Source: Bradyrhizobium sp. AUGA SZCCT0176 (lineage in GTDB: Bacteria > Pseudomonadota > Alphaproteobacteria > Rhizobiales > Xanthobacteraceae). From it: a stretch of 64,000 bases of DNA. Where the stretch lies: contig NZ_JAFCMB010000019.1 of NCBI RefSeq assembly GCF_018130145.1, forward strand, positions 1 through 64,000, read 5' to 3'. Both the position numbers and the translations under genes were made by a program. Positions 34,540 through 44,500 of the stretch are shown here, piece by piece. The notes under the pieces were generated by a model, which saw nothing but the letters and a program-made list of their open reading frames with translations, searched no databases and had not been told where the DNA came from. The stretch's first letter is position 1, and each line of letters starts with the position of its first letter.

Positions 34540-36756
34540 TTACGCCGCCGCCAGCTTCTTCGGCGGGAAGCGGCCATAGAACGTCTCGCCCTTGGCCGCC
34601 ATGTCCTCGAGCAGTTTCGGCGGCGTGAAGCGGGAGCCGTATTTGGCCTCGAGCTTGTGGCAGAGCTCGACGAACTTCCTGGTGCCCATGAAGTCGATGT
34701 AGGACAGCGTGCCGCCGGTGAACGGCGCAAAACCGAAGCCGAGGATCGAGCCGACGTCGGCCTCGCGCATGTCGGTGATGACGTGATCCTCCACCGTGCG
34801 CGCGGCTTCCACCGCCTGCACGACGAGAAAACGCTGCTTCAGTTCCTCGATGTCGAGCGTGTCGGGGTCGAGCTTCTTCGGCTGCAGATCGGCAAGTCCC
34901 GTCCACAGGCTCTTCTGGCCCTTGCCCTTCTCGGGATAGTCGTAAAAGCCCTTGCTGTTCTTGCGGCCGAGACGGCCCTGCTTCTCGACCAGTTCCACCA
35001 TCAGCTTCTTCTGATCGGGGTTGATCGAGTTCGGCCCGAGATCGGCCTCGGTCGCCTTCATCACCTTGAGCCCGAGGTCGAGCGCCACTTCATCGGAGAG
35101 CGACAGCGGGCCGACCGGCATGCCGGCCATCTTGGCGCAGTTCTCGATCATCGCCGGCGGCACGCCTTCCAGGAACATCTCGTTGCCTTCGGCGATGTAA
35201 CGGCCGACGCAGCGGTTGGCGTAGAAGCCTCTGCTGTCGTTGACGACAATGGGCGTCTTGCCGATCATCCGCGTGTAATCGAGCGCAGTGGCAAGCGCCG
35301 CATCGCCGGTGTTCTTGCCGACGATGATCTCGACCAGCATCATCTTCTCGACCGGCGAGAAGAAGTGGATGCCGATGAACTTGCCCTGGTCCTTGAATTC
35401 CTCGGCCAGCGAGTTGATCGGCAGCGTCGAGGTGTTGGAGGCGAAGATCGCGCCATCCTTCAGGAGCGGCTGCGCCTTGGCGTAGGTTTCGGCCTTTACT
35501 TTCCGGTCCTCGAACACGGCCTCGATGACGAGATCGCAGTCTTTCAGCACGCCATAGTCGGCGGTGGCGCTGATGCGCGACATCACGGCGTCGCGGTCGC
35601 TTTCCTTGGCGCGGCCCTTCTTGATGAGATCGTCGATCACGGTTTGGGCGTGGCCCTTGCCCTTGTCGGCGCTGGCCTGGTCGCGGTCGATCAAGACCAC
35701 GTCGATGCCGGCCCGCGCGGAGACATAGCCGACGCTGGCGCCCATGAAGCCGGCGCCGATCACGGCGAGCTTTTTCACTTTGGTCGGCGGCACGTTTGGC
35801 GGACGGCGCGCGCCCTTGTTCAGTTCCTGCATCGACAGGAACAGGCTGCGAATCATCGCGGCGGCTTCGTTGGAGCGCAGGATCTGCGTGAAGTAGCGCG
35901 ACTCGACGCGGAGCGCCGCATCGATCGGCAACTGCAGGCCTTCGTAGACGCAGCTCATGATGGCGCGCGCCGCCGGGTAATTGTCGTAGGTCTCGCGGCG
36001 GTAGATCGCATTGCCCGCCGGGAACATCTGCATGCCCATCTTGGAGAACACCGGTCCGCCGGGAAGCTTAAAGCCCTTCTCGTCCCAGGGCGCGATGGCC
36101 TTGCCGCCGCCCTTGATCCAGTCCTTGGCCGCCTTGATCATATCGGCCGCCGGGACGATCGCGTGAATGAGATTGAGCGCCTTGGCCCTGGCAAGGTTGA
36201 TCGCCTCGCCCTTCAGCAGCAGCTGCATCGCATCCTGCGGCGAGACGATACGCGGCACGCGCTGGGTGCCGCCGGCGCCGGGGAACAGGCCGACCTTCAC
36301 TTCGGGCAGACCGAGCCGGGTCTTCGGGTTGTCGGCGGCGACGCGGTAGTGACAGGCCAGCGTCAGTTCAAAACCGCCGCCGAGCGCGAGACCATTGATC
36401 GCGGCGACCCACGGCTTCCCTGAAATTTCGATGTTGCGATACACCTGCGAGAAGCGGCGGCTCTGGTCGAACAGCATCTGGTTGGCGGCCTCTTCGCCCT
36501 TGGCCTTGAGCAGATCGGCATATTGATGGGCCATGCCTTCGAGCATCGACAGATCAGCGCCGGCGCACAGCGCCTCCTTGCCCGAGGTGATGACGACGCC
36601 TTTGACGGCGGCGTCGGCGGTGGTCTGCTTGACGATCTCCTCGAGTTCGGTGGCCGAGGTCTCGTCGAGCACGTTCATCGAACGGCCGGGCGTGTCCCAG
36701 GTGACGAGCACGATGCCGTCGGCGTCGGTTTCCAGCTTGAAATTCTTGAAGGCCAT
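34540..36756 (-). CDS. fadB: Bifunctional enoyl-CoA hydratase / 3-hydroxyacyl-CoA dehydrogenase
   Basis: A 738-residue FadB/FadJ-type alpha subunit for the two middle steps of fatty acid beta-oxidation. The N-terminal crotonase domain (1 to about 190) has CAGADLSMLEG and the catalytic region GLALGGGFELTLACHYR with GLPEVKVGLFPGAGGT. The NAD-binding domain begins near KKLAVIGAGFMGASVGYV, and the dehydrogenase helical domain has GIHFFSPVEKMMLVEII and VVNDSRGFYANR. GGGAGCAAC precedes the ATG. Thiolase fadA lies directly upstream. Confidence 0.95.
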   Translation of the reverse strand: MAFKNFKLETDADGIVLVTWDTPGRSMNVLDETSATELEEIVKQTTADAAVKGVVITSGKEALCAGADLSMLEGMAHQYADLLKAKGEEAANQMLFDQSRRFSQVYRNIEISGKPWVAAINGLALGGGFELTLACHYRVAADNPKTRLGLPEVKVGLFPGAGGTQRVPRIVSPQDAMQLLLKGEAINLARAKALNLIHAIVPAADMIKAAKDWIKGGGKAIAPWDEKGFKLPGGPVFSKMGMQMFPAGNAIYRRETYDNYPAARAIMSCVYEGLQLPIDAALRVESRYFTQILRSNEAAAMIRSLFLSMQELNKGARRPPNVPPTKVKKLAVIGAGFMGASVGYVSARAGIDVVLIDRDQASADKGKGHAQTVIDDLIKKGRAKESDRDAVMSRISATADYGVLKDCDLVIEAVFEDRKVKAETYAKAQPLLKDGAIFASNTSTLPINSLAEEFKDQGKFIGIHFFSPVEKMMLVEIIVGKNTGDAALATALDYTRMIGKTPIVVNDSRGFYANRCVGRYIAEGNEMFLEGVPPAMIENCAKMAGMPVGPLSLSDEVALDLGLKVMKATEADLGPNSINPDQKKLMVELVEKQGRLGRKNSKGFYDYPEKGKGQKSLWTGLADLQPKKLDPDTLDIEELKQRFLVVQAVEAARTVEDHVITDMREADVGSILGFGFAPFTGGTLSYIDFMGTRKFVELCHKLEAKYGSRFTPPKLLEDMAAKGETFYGRFPPKKLAAA

Positions 36757-36783
36757 GTGTTGCTCCCAAATCGATTTCTGATC

Positions 36784-36874
36784 GTAGGGTGGGCAAAGGC
36801 GCGCTTCGCGCCGTGCCCACCATTTTGATCGAGGTGTTGGTCTTGGTGGGCACGCTTCGCTTTGCCCACCCTAC
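36784..36874. repeat. Intergenic inverted repeat (GTAGGGTGGGCAAAG type)
   Basis: GTAGGGTGGGCAAAG at the left and CTTTGCCCACCCTAC at the right are perfect mirror images, with an inner GGTGGGCAC/GTGCCCACC pair. It sits between fadA and fadB. Confidence 0.85.
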
Positions 36875-36884
36875 GGATTAAGCG

Positions 36885-38093
36885 TCAGACCCGCTCGATG
36901 ATGGTCGCGGTGCCCATGCCGCCGCCGATGCACAGCGTCACCAGCGCGGTCGACTTGTTGGTGCGCTCGAGTTCATCGAGCACGGTGCCCAGGATCATCG
37001 CACCTGTCGCACCCAGGGGATGGCCGAGCGCGATTGCGCCGCCATTGACGTTGATCTTGGAGCTGTCGATGTCGAAGGCCTGCATGTAGCGCAGCACCAC
37101 CGAGGCAAAGGCCTCGTTGAGTTCGAACAGGTCGATGTCCGACTTCTTCATGCCGGAGCGCTCGAACAGCTTTTCGGTGACGTCGACCGGGCCGGTCAGC
37201 ATCATCGCGGGCTCGGAGCCGATATTGGCAAAGGCGCGAATGCGCGCGCGGGCCTTCAGGCCATGCTTGGCGCCGGCTTCCTTGCTGCCGAGCAGCACGG
37301 CGCCCGCGCCGTCGACGATGCCGGAGGAGTTGCCGGCGTGATGCACGTAATTGATGCGCTCGACTTCGGGGTGCGACTGGATCGCGACCGCGTCGAAACC
37401 ACCCATCTGGCCCATCGCCACGAATGACGGCTGCAACTGACCGAGCGACTGCATCGTCGTTGAGGGGCGCATATGCTCATCCTTGGCGAGGATGGTGAGG
37501 CCGTTGATGTCCTTCACCGGCACCACGGAGTTCTTGAAGCGGCCCTCTTCCCAGGCTTTGGCGGCGCGCTGCTGGCTCTGCACCGCGTAGGCGTCGACGT
37601 CATCGCGCGAAAAGCCGTATTTGGTGGCGATCAGATCGGCGGAGACGCCCTGCGGCATGAAATAGGCCGGCACCGCCATCGAGGGATCCATCGGCCAGGC
37701 GCCGCCGGAGGCGCCGATACCGACGCGGCTCATGGATTCGGCGCCGCCGCCGATCACGAGCTCATGCTGGCCGGCCATGACCTGGGCGGCGGCAAAATTC
37801 ACGGCATCGAGGCCGGAAGCACAGAAGCGGCTGATCTGGACGCCGGGGACGGCCTGGCCGAGGCCGGCCTTGAGCGCCGCAAAGCGCGCGATGTCGGAGC
37901 CGGCCTCGCCGACTGGATCGACCACGCCGAGCACGACGTCGTCGACGACGTCGACGGCGAGATTGTTGCGCTCCTTCAACGCCCTTAGCGGCACCGTGGC
38001 CAGCGCCAGCGCGGTCACTTCATGCAGCGAGCCGTCGGCCTTGCCGCGGCCGCGCGGGGTGCGAACGTGATCGTAGATATATGCCTCAGGCAT
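36885..38093 (-). CDS. fadA: Acetyl-CoA acyltransferase (thiolase)
   Basis: A 402-residue thiolase, the beta subunit that cleaves 3-ketoacyl-CoA with CoA. Nucleophile C91 in [12 protein letters not shown], the [11 protein letters not shown] motif, [16 protein letters not shown] with the catalytic histidine, and C-terminal [15 protein letters not shown] with the second cysteine. GGGAGAAAACC precedes the ATG at 38093. It lies between the acyl-CoA dehydrogenase and fadB on the same strand, so the three form one pathway set. Confidence 0.95.
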   Translation of the reverse strand: MPEAYIYDHVRTPRGRGKADGSLHEVTALALATVPLRALKERNNLAVDVVDDVVLGVVDPVGEAGSDIARFAALKAGLGQAVPGVQISRFCASGLDAVNFAAAQVMAGQHELVIGGGAESMSRVGIGASGGAWPMDPSMAVPAYFMPQGVSADLIATKYGFSRDDVDAYAVQSQQRAAKAWEEGRFKNSVVPVKDINGLTILAKDEHMRPSTTMQSLGQLQPSFVAMGQMGGFDAVAIQSHPEVERINYVHHAGNSSGIVDGAGAVLLGSKEAGAKHGLKARARIRAFANIGSEPAMMLTGPVDVTEKLFERSGMKKSDIDLFELNEAFASVVLRYMQAFDIDSSKINVNGGAIALGHPLGATGAMILGTVLDELERTNKSTALVTLCIGGGMGTATIIERV

Positions 38094-38163
38094 GGTTTTC
38101 TCCCGTTTCGGTGCAGGCTCTGATCGAGCCAGACGAATTGCAGAACAGTCAGATCGTTAGGTC

Positions 38164-38246
38164 CGTCATTGCGAGGAGCGAAGCGACGAAGCAATCCATG
38201 CTTCCGTTGTGGGTCTATGGATTGCTTCGCTGCGCTCGCAATGACG
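38164..38246. repeat. REP-like paired element (CGTCATTGCGAG)
   Basis: CGTCATTGCGAGGAGCGAAG on the left and CTTCGCTGCGCTCGCAATGACG on the right, with an inner AATCCAT/ATGGATT pair. It lies between fadA and the acyl-CoA dehydrogenase. Confidence 0.85.
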
Positions 38247-38266
38247 ATAGAATTTTGCAGGACGCT

Positions 38267-40057
38267 TCAGAACGCTTCCGCCGCCAATTCCATGGTGGTC
38301 GCGCAGCCGGTCTGGATGCGCGCAAGGTGCACCGTCGTTTCCGGCAGCATCCGCTCCATGAAGAAGCGGCCGGTCACGAGCTTGGTGGTCAGATAGGGCG
38401 TGGCCCCGCCGGACGCAATCTTGTCCTGCGCCACCTTGGCCATCCGCGCCCACATATAGGCAAAGGTGACGAGGCCGAACAATTGCATGTAGTCGGTAGC
38501 GGCGGCGCCGGCATTGTCGGGCTTGGTCAGCGCGTTCTGCATCAGCCAGCCGGTGGCCTGTTGCAGATGGCCGAGCGCGGTCGAGAGCGGCGTCACGAAC
38601 GGCTTCATCGCCTCGTCGGCGCCGTGCTCCTTGGCGAAGGCTCCGACCTCGCCGAAGAACGCCATCACGGCGCGGCCGCCGTCGCGCGGCAATTTGCGCC
38701 CGACGAGATCGAGGGCCTGGATGCCGTTGGCGCCTTCATAGAGCATGGCGATGCGCGCATCGCGCACGAACTGCTCCATGCCGTGTTCGGCGATGTAGCC
38801 GTGGCCGCCATACATCTGCTGCGCCAGCACCGAATTCGAGAAGCCGACATCGGTCATCACGCCCTTCATGACCGGCGTCATCAGGCCCATGTGGTCATCG
38901 GCCTCCTGGCGATCCTTCGGGTCGCTTGAGCGGTGGGCGACGTCGCTCTTCAGCGCGGTCCACACCACCATGGCGCGGGCCGCCTCGTTGAAGGCGCGGA
39001 TCGTCAGCAGCACGCGGCGCACGTCGGGATGTACGATGATCGGATCGGCCGGCTTGTCCGGATCTTTGGCGCCCGTCAGCGACCGGCCCTGCAGGCGCTC
39101 GCGCGCATAATTGACCGCGTTCTGATAGGCGACCTCTGACTGTGCGAGGCCCTGCACGGCGACGCCGAGGCGGGCCTCGTTCATCATCACGAACATGCCC
39201 TGCATGCCCTTGTTCTCTTCGCCGATCAGCCAGCCGGTGGCGCTGTCGTAATTCATTACGCAGGTGGAATTGCCGTGAATGCCCATCTTGTGCTCGATCG
39301 AGCCGCAGGACACGCCGTTGCGTGCGCCGAGCGAGCCGTCGGCATTGACCAGCACCTTCGGCACCACGAACAGCGAGACGCCCTTGATGCCCGCGGGCGC
39401 GCCTTCGATGCGCGCCAGCACCAGATGGATGATGTTGTCGGCGAGATCATGCTCGCCGGCCGAGATGAATATCTTGGTGCCCGTGATCTTGTAGCTGCCG
39501 TCGGCCTGCTTGACGGCCTTGGTGCGGAGCAGACCGAGATCCGTGCCGCATTGCGGCTCGGTCAGGTTCATAGTGCCGGTCCACTCGCCGGCCACCATCT
39601 TCGGCACGAACATCTTCTTCTGCTCGGGCTTGCCGTGCACCATCAATGCCGCGGTCGCGCCCATGGTGAGGCCGCCATACATCGAAAACGCCATGTTGGC
39701 CGAGCTCTGGAATTCGGTCACGACCTGGCTCAGCGTGACCGGCAGCCCCTGCCCGCCATATTCTGAAGGCGCCGACAGCCCGAGCCAGCCGCCCTCGGCG
39801 ACCTGCTTGAAGGCTTCCTTGAAACCTTTCGGCGTGGTGACGCGGCCGTCATCGTGGCGGACGCAGCCTTCGAGATCGCCCACCCGGTTCAGCGGCTGCA
39901 GCACTTCTTCGGAAAGCTTGGCCGCTTCACCGAGGATCGCTTCGCGGACATCGGCTGACGCGTCGGTGAAGCCAGGGAGATTGTCGTAGCGGTCGATCTG
40001 GAACACGTCGTTGAGCAGGAAGGTGACGTCTTCAACAGGGGCTTTGTAAGTCGGCAT
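38267..40057 (-). CDS. Acyl-CoA dehydrogenase
   Basis: A 596-residue FAD enzyme for the first beta-oxidation step, of the long form with a C-terminal extension domain. Conserved parts: GGWLGLSAPSEYGGQGLP, MNLTEPQCGTDLGLL for FAD and substrate, GTKIFISAGEHDL, and MLYEGANGIQALDLVGRKL, where the glutamate is the expected catalytic base. It is the first gene of the fad set on this strand and has GGGAGAACACC before the ATG. Confidence 0.94.
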   Translation of the reverse strand: MPTYKAPVEDVTFLLNDVFQIDRYDNLPGFTDASADVREAILGEAAKLSEEVLQPLNRVGDLEGCVRHDDGRVTTPKGFKEAFKQVAEGGWLGLSAPSEYGGQGLPVTLSQVVTEFQSSANMAFSMYGGLTMGATAALMVHGKPEQKKMFVPKMVAGEWTGTMNLTEPQCGTDLGLLRTKAVKQADGSYKITGTKIFISAGEHDLADNIIHLVLARIEGAPAGIKGVSLFVVPKVLVNADGSLGARNGVSCGSIEHKMGIHGNSTCVMNYDSATGWLIGEENKGMQGMFVMMNEARLGVAVQGLAQSEVAYQNAVNYARERLQGRSLTGAKDPDKPADPIIVHPDVRRVLLTIRAFNEAARAMVVWTALKSDVAHRSSDPKDRQEADDHMGLMTPVMKGVMTDVGFSNSVLAQQMYGGHGYIAEHGMEQFVRDARIAMLYEGANGIQALDLVGRKLPRDGGRAVMAFFGEVGAFAKEHGADEAMKPFVTPLSTALGHLQQATGWLMQNALTKPDNAGAAATDYMQLFGLVTFAYMWARMAKVAQDKIASGGATPYLTTKLVTGRFFMERMLPETTVHLARIQTGCATTMELAAEAF

Positions 40058-40172
40058 GGTGTTCTCCCGGCAGGGCAGAATGAAATGGCTGATTACGTTT
40101 CAGGTGAAAGTCGGCAGGCCAGCAGGCGCTTTATTTAAAGGTGGACCTTATCCGGTTCCGGACGACACGGCC

Positions 40173-40556
40173 TCACCCTTTTGCGAGTTGCGCGCCCATC
40201 AATTGATGCAGCAGGTTCATCGCCTTGAGCGGCCGCACCATCACCTTGAAATGCGTGATCTTGCCATCCGCGAAGGTGATGATGTCGACGCCGTTGATCA
40301 CGATGCCGTCGATTTCTTTTTCGAATTCGAGCACGGCGCCATTGTCGCTGCGCCATTCGCCGACATATCTGAATCCCGGGCCGCCCAGGACTTTCTCGGC
40401 GCTCGATAGATATTTGAAGGTGATGTCACGCCCGCGCTGCGGGGTATGGACCACGGGACTCTCGAACACCGCGTCGGGATGCAGGAGATCCCACAGCGCC
40501 GTCTGGTCGTGCGACTTCATGTAGCCGTACCATTTGTCGAGTGCAGTCACGGTCAT
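40173..40556 (-). CDS. NTF2/SnoaL-like protein
   Basis: A 127-residue protein of the cone-shaped NTF2 fold: KWYGYMKSHDQTALWDLLHPDAVFESPVVHTPQRGRD, GGPGFRYVGEWRSDNGAVLEFE and GVDIITFADGKITHFKVMVRP. Members bind or isomerise small hydrophobic molecules; the role here is unknown. It precedes the fad genes on the same strand with 115 bases between and is divergent from the PadR gene, so it may be the first member of a PadR-controlled fatty acid unit. Confidence 0.82.
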   Translation of the reverse strand: MTVTALDKWYGYMKSHDQTALWDLLHPDAVFESPVVHTPQRGRDITFKYLSSAEKVLGGPGFRYVGEWRSDNGAVLEFEKEIDGIVINGVDIITFADGKITHFKVMVRPLKAMNLLHQLMGAQLAKG

Positions 40557-40595
40557 GATGCGTCTCCGATCGGCTCAAAACAGGTTCAGCCCAAT

Positions 40596-40640
40596 CTTTA
40601 TGCACGTTGACGCATATGCAACTTTATGCATAAAGTCAAC
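40596..40640. promoter_or_regulatory. Candidate PadR operator
   Basis: ACTTTATGCATAAAGT at 40621-40636 is a perfect 16-base palindrome. CTTTATGCA also occurs directly repeated at 40596-40604, and GTTGAC/GTCAAC flank the palindrome as an outer mirror pair. It lies between the divergent NTF2-like and PadR genes, in an AT-rich patch. Confidence 0.72.
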
Positions 40641-40717
40641 GCGGCAATTTGATCGTGAGACGGGCCCCTTCTACTTTGCATGGGGTTGTTTTCGCGATTT
40701 TTGGAAGGATCGGCGTA

Positions 40718-41308
40718 GTGGCGCTCGGTGACGCAATCCTTGCTTGTCTGACGGAGCGTCCGATGTCGGGCTATGAGCTCGCCAAGACGTTCGATTCCTC
40801 GATCGGGTTCTTCTGGAAGGCCGACCACCAGCAGATCTATCGCGAACTCTCAAAACTCAGGGACCGCGGCCATATCCAGGGCCACGAGGTGGTCCAGTCC
40901 GGCAAGCCCAACAAGCTGGTCTATACGCTGACACAAGAGGGCCGGGCCGCGCTGCGGCACTGGGGCGCCCGGCCGAGCAGCCCGCCAATGATGAAGGACG
41001 ATCTCCTGGTGCGGCTGTGCGCGCTCGACAGCTTCGACATCGAGCCCTTGCGCGCCGACCTGATGGCGCGGCTGGAACATCACCGCGACCGCTACGCGCG
41101 CTACGAGCGCATTCTGAACAAGCTGTTCCCGGACGGCAAAGCCACCTCCGTCGCCGATACCGGCAAGCTGCTGGGACTGCGCATCGGCCTGCGCCACGAA
41201 CAAGCCGTGGCGGAATGGTGCGAAGAGGCGATCGAGACCCTGGCCGCCGTCGCGAAACCTGCTCCCATCCTGCTGCTCGAAGACACCAGCCGCGAAAGCA
41301 ACGGCTGA
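40718..41308 (+). CDS. PadR-family transcriptional regulator
   Basis: A 196-residue winged-helix regulator. The DNA-binding half reads GDAILACLTERPMSGYELAKTFDSSIGFFWKADHQQIYRELSKLRDRGHI, the PadR hallmark; the C-terminal half is helical and likely mediates dimerisation (the PadR/AphA type). GTG at 40718 is preferred, with GGAAGG at 40703-40708 upstream; the open frame to 40649 crosses the operator. The divergent NTF2-fad genes are the likely target. Confidence 0.9.
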   Translation: MALGDAILACLTERPMSGYELAKTFDSSIGFFWKADHQQIYRELSKLRDRGHIQGHEVVQSGKPNKLVYTLTQEGRAALRHWGARPSSPPMMKDDLLVRLCALDSFDIEPLRADLMARLEHHRDRYARYERILNKLFPDGKATSVADTGKLLGLRIGLRHEQAVAEWCEEAIETLAAVAKPAPILLLEDTSRESNG

Positions 41309-41316
41309 GCAGCAGC

Positions 41317-41339
41317 GGAACCCGGCTGGTTCGGGTTCC
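41317..41339 (+). terminator. Weak hairpin after the PadR gene
   Basis: GGAACCCG at 41317-41324 pairs with CGGGTTCC at 41332-41339. No T run follows, so termination strength is uncertain. Confidence 0.45.
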
Positions 41340-41509
41340 AAGTTAACTTTCGGGCCGTCCGGCCCCATTCCTTAACCCGTTATTTACCGTAACGCGAAAA
41401 AGTCAGGTTCTGAGGCAGACGACCTGCGCAAAATTCGATTGTCTCCTGGTTGGGACGCGCGGGGAGGCTGAAGGCGCAGGAAGCGCCGGAGTCAGAACCG
41501 GACGAGAGC

Positions 41510-44500
41510 ATGAATTCGCGCGTATCGTGGAGTGTAGAGGGCATCGATCCATCGGTCCGCGAAAGGGCCGAGGCTGCCGCGCGGCGCGCTGGCATGTCGC
41601 TGAGCGACTGGCTCAATTCCACCATCGGTGATTCCGCCCCTCCGAATTTCCGTGCGTCCTATGACGAGCAGCCGGCGACGCCGAGCGCGGAGAGCCGCGA
41701 GGTTGCGGACATTCACCAGCGGCTCGATTCGATCACCCGGCAGATCGATCAGATTTCCCGCCCCGCCCCGCGGAGCGACGCGCCCCGAACCGAAGCGCCC
41801 CGCGCTGAGCCGACCGTCGCGCGGCAGCTGAACGACGCCATTTCGCGGCTCGATGCGCGGCTGTCGCAGATTTCAAACCACGCTCCCCGCCAGCCAACGA
41901 TGCAGGACAGGCAGCGCCAGACCGACCTGGTCGAGCGCGCCGCAGCCCAGGTTTATCGTCCCTCGCCGCCGCTGAGCCCGACGTCGTTTGATTCGGCGAT
42001 CGCCGAAATCGCCGCGCGCCAGAACGAACTGGACGGGGTGCCGTCCCGGCAGATGCCGCCGCGCAGCGCGCCGCCGATGGCGGCAGGTATGCCGCCGATG
42101 GCGCCGAGCGCCCCTGCCATGGCTTATGCGCCACCGATGCAGCCGCCTGCACCGGCGCCGGCACCTGCTCCCATGCCCGCCGGTCCGGATTTTTCGTCGC
42201 TGGAACGGCATCTGCTCAAGATCACGAGCCAGATCGAGGCGATGCAGCGCCCCGACAATGTCGAGCAGTCGATTGCGGCCTTCCGCACCGAGCTTGCCGA
42301 CATCCGCCGCGCCATTACCGAAGCGATGCCACGCCAGGCGATCGATTCGATCGAGAACGAAATCCGCTCGCTGTCGCGCCGGATCGACGAAACCCGCCAG
42401 AACGGCATGGACGCCAACGTGCTGGCCAACCTCGAGCGCGCGCTCGGCGAAATCTACGACGCGCTGCGCTCGCTGAAGCCGGCGGAGCAACTCGCGGGCT
42501 ATGACGATGCGATCCGCAACCTCGGCACCAAGCTCGACCTGATCCTGCGTACGAACGACGATCCGTCGACGGTGCGTCAGCTCGAAGACGCGATCTCGGC
42601 GATGCGCGCGATCGCCTCCAACGTTGCGTCCAACGATGCGCTGGCAAGGGTTTCCGACGATCTGCATGCGCTGTCGGCCAAGGTCGATCAATTGTCCCGC
42701 GCCGGCGACAACAGCGAGTCGCTGGCCAGCCTCGAACAGCGCATTGCCGCGCTGACCTCGTCGATCGAAACGCGCGAGCGGCCGGTCGCAAGCGACAATT
42801 CCGAATATATCGAAGGCGCGCTGCGCTCGCTGTCCGAACGCCTGGATCGGATCCCGGCCGGCAACGACAATGCTTCGGCATTCACCCATCTCGAACAGCG
42901 CGTGACCTATCTGCTGGAACGCCTGGAGACCTCCGGCAGCCAGGGCGGTTCTGGCGGCGGCAATCTCGGGCGCGTCGAGGAAGGGCTGCAGGACATCCTG
43001 CGCCATCTCGAACACCAGCACGCGAATTTGGCCAGGCTCGCCGACAACACCAGCAGCTATGCGGCACCGCAGTCGATGGATTCCGGCATCGTCGAAGCCG
43101 TCAAGCGTGAGCTGTCGGACATCCGTTTCAACCAGTCGGAAACCGACCGCCGCACCCAGGATTCGCTGGAGACGGTTCACAGCACGCTCGGCCATGTGGT
43201 CGATCGGCTGGCGATGATCGAAGGCGATTTGCGCGCGGTTCGCGCCGCACCGCCCGTGGCAGCGCCGGCCCCTGCTGCATACGAAGCCCGCGAAGAAGCG
43301 CCGCGCGCGATGATGCCGCCGCCGAGCTTTGCACCGCCGGCCTATGTCCCTCAGGCTCAGCCGCAGGCCTTTGCGCCGCAGCCGAAACCGGAATTGCCGA
43401 ATCCCGCAGCCTCCCAGGAGCATTTTACCGCCGCGCCGCGCGACTTCCATGCCGCGGAGCCGGTAGCGCCGCCGGCCATTCCGCCGATGACGCCGCGCGC
43501 CATCAGCGAAATCCTTGAGCCGCACGCAGCCCCGCCGCGCACCGCGATCGCGCCGGAATTGCCGCCGGATCATCCGCTGGAGCCGGGCACACGGCCGACC
43601 GCACGGGCGTCGTCGCCATCGGAGCGGATCGCCGCATCCGAAAGCGTGATCAACGAAATTTCCGCGGCCGCCAAGGAGCCGGTCAGTTCGTCGAGCTTCA
43701 TCGCCGCCGCCCGCCGTGCCGCGCAGGCTGCTGCCGCCGCGCCCGCCAACGAGAAGGCGGCCAAGGCCGCTGCGAAGGCCGCCTCGAAGGCTACTTCGAA
43801 GACCTCCGCCAAGGTTACGGCCATCGACAACGGCAAGACCGACGGCAAGGAGCCGTCGAACATCACTTCCAAGATCCGCTCGCTGCTGGTCGGCGCGAGC
43901 GTATTCGCGATCGTGCTTAGCACCTTCCAGCTGGCGATGACGCTGCTCGACACCGGCAGCGCGCCGCAAATACCGCAGATGGAATCCACCGATCCGGCGC
44001 CGGCCTCAAAGGCCCCGGCCGAGAACAGCGCCAAGCCCGCCATGCCGGCACCGGCTGGGCCCTCCATGATGTCGCCCGCCCCGATCGGACGGCAATCGAA
44101 CAACAGCTCCGCACCGAACACGCTGGATGGCGCGCAAGTCGCTATTCCCCAATCCACGATTCCTCAGGCCATAATTCCTCAAGCCGCTATTCCGCAGACC
44201 GCGATCCCGCCGCAGGCGGCGATGTCCATCCCGCCGCAGGCGGTGATGTCGCCGATCAATGCCGGCGATATCACCGGCGCGCTCCCGGCCCTGCCGGCCA
44301 ACGGCAAGCCTGGAATGGTGCAGGTGCCGCCGGGCGAGCAACTGCCCGATGGCATCGGCGGGCCGATGCTGCGCGCCGCTGCGCTGAAGGGCGATCCGAC
44401 CGCAGCCTATGAAGTCGGCGTGCGCTTTGCCGAGGGCAAGGGCGTGGCAGCCAATCTCGACGAAGCCGCGAAATGGTATGACCGCGCGGCGCAAGCCGGC

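Noticed and set aside
34537-36423. 628-residue plus-strand open frame
   Set aside because: It is the antisense shadow of fadB; its translation is dominated by Arg, His and Asp with no domain.
24855-38246. CRISPR-like array from the repeated CGTCATTGCGAG units
   Set aside because: Units are few, kilobases apart, palindromic and not separated by constant-length spacers; they are REP-like elements.
41873-43969. 698-residue minus-strand open frame
   Set aside because: Antisense shadow of the PodJ-like gene in GC-rich DNA, no recognisable domain.
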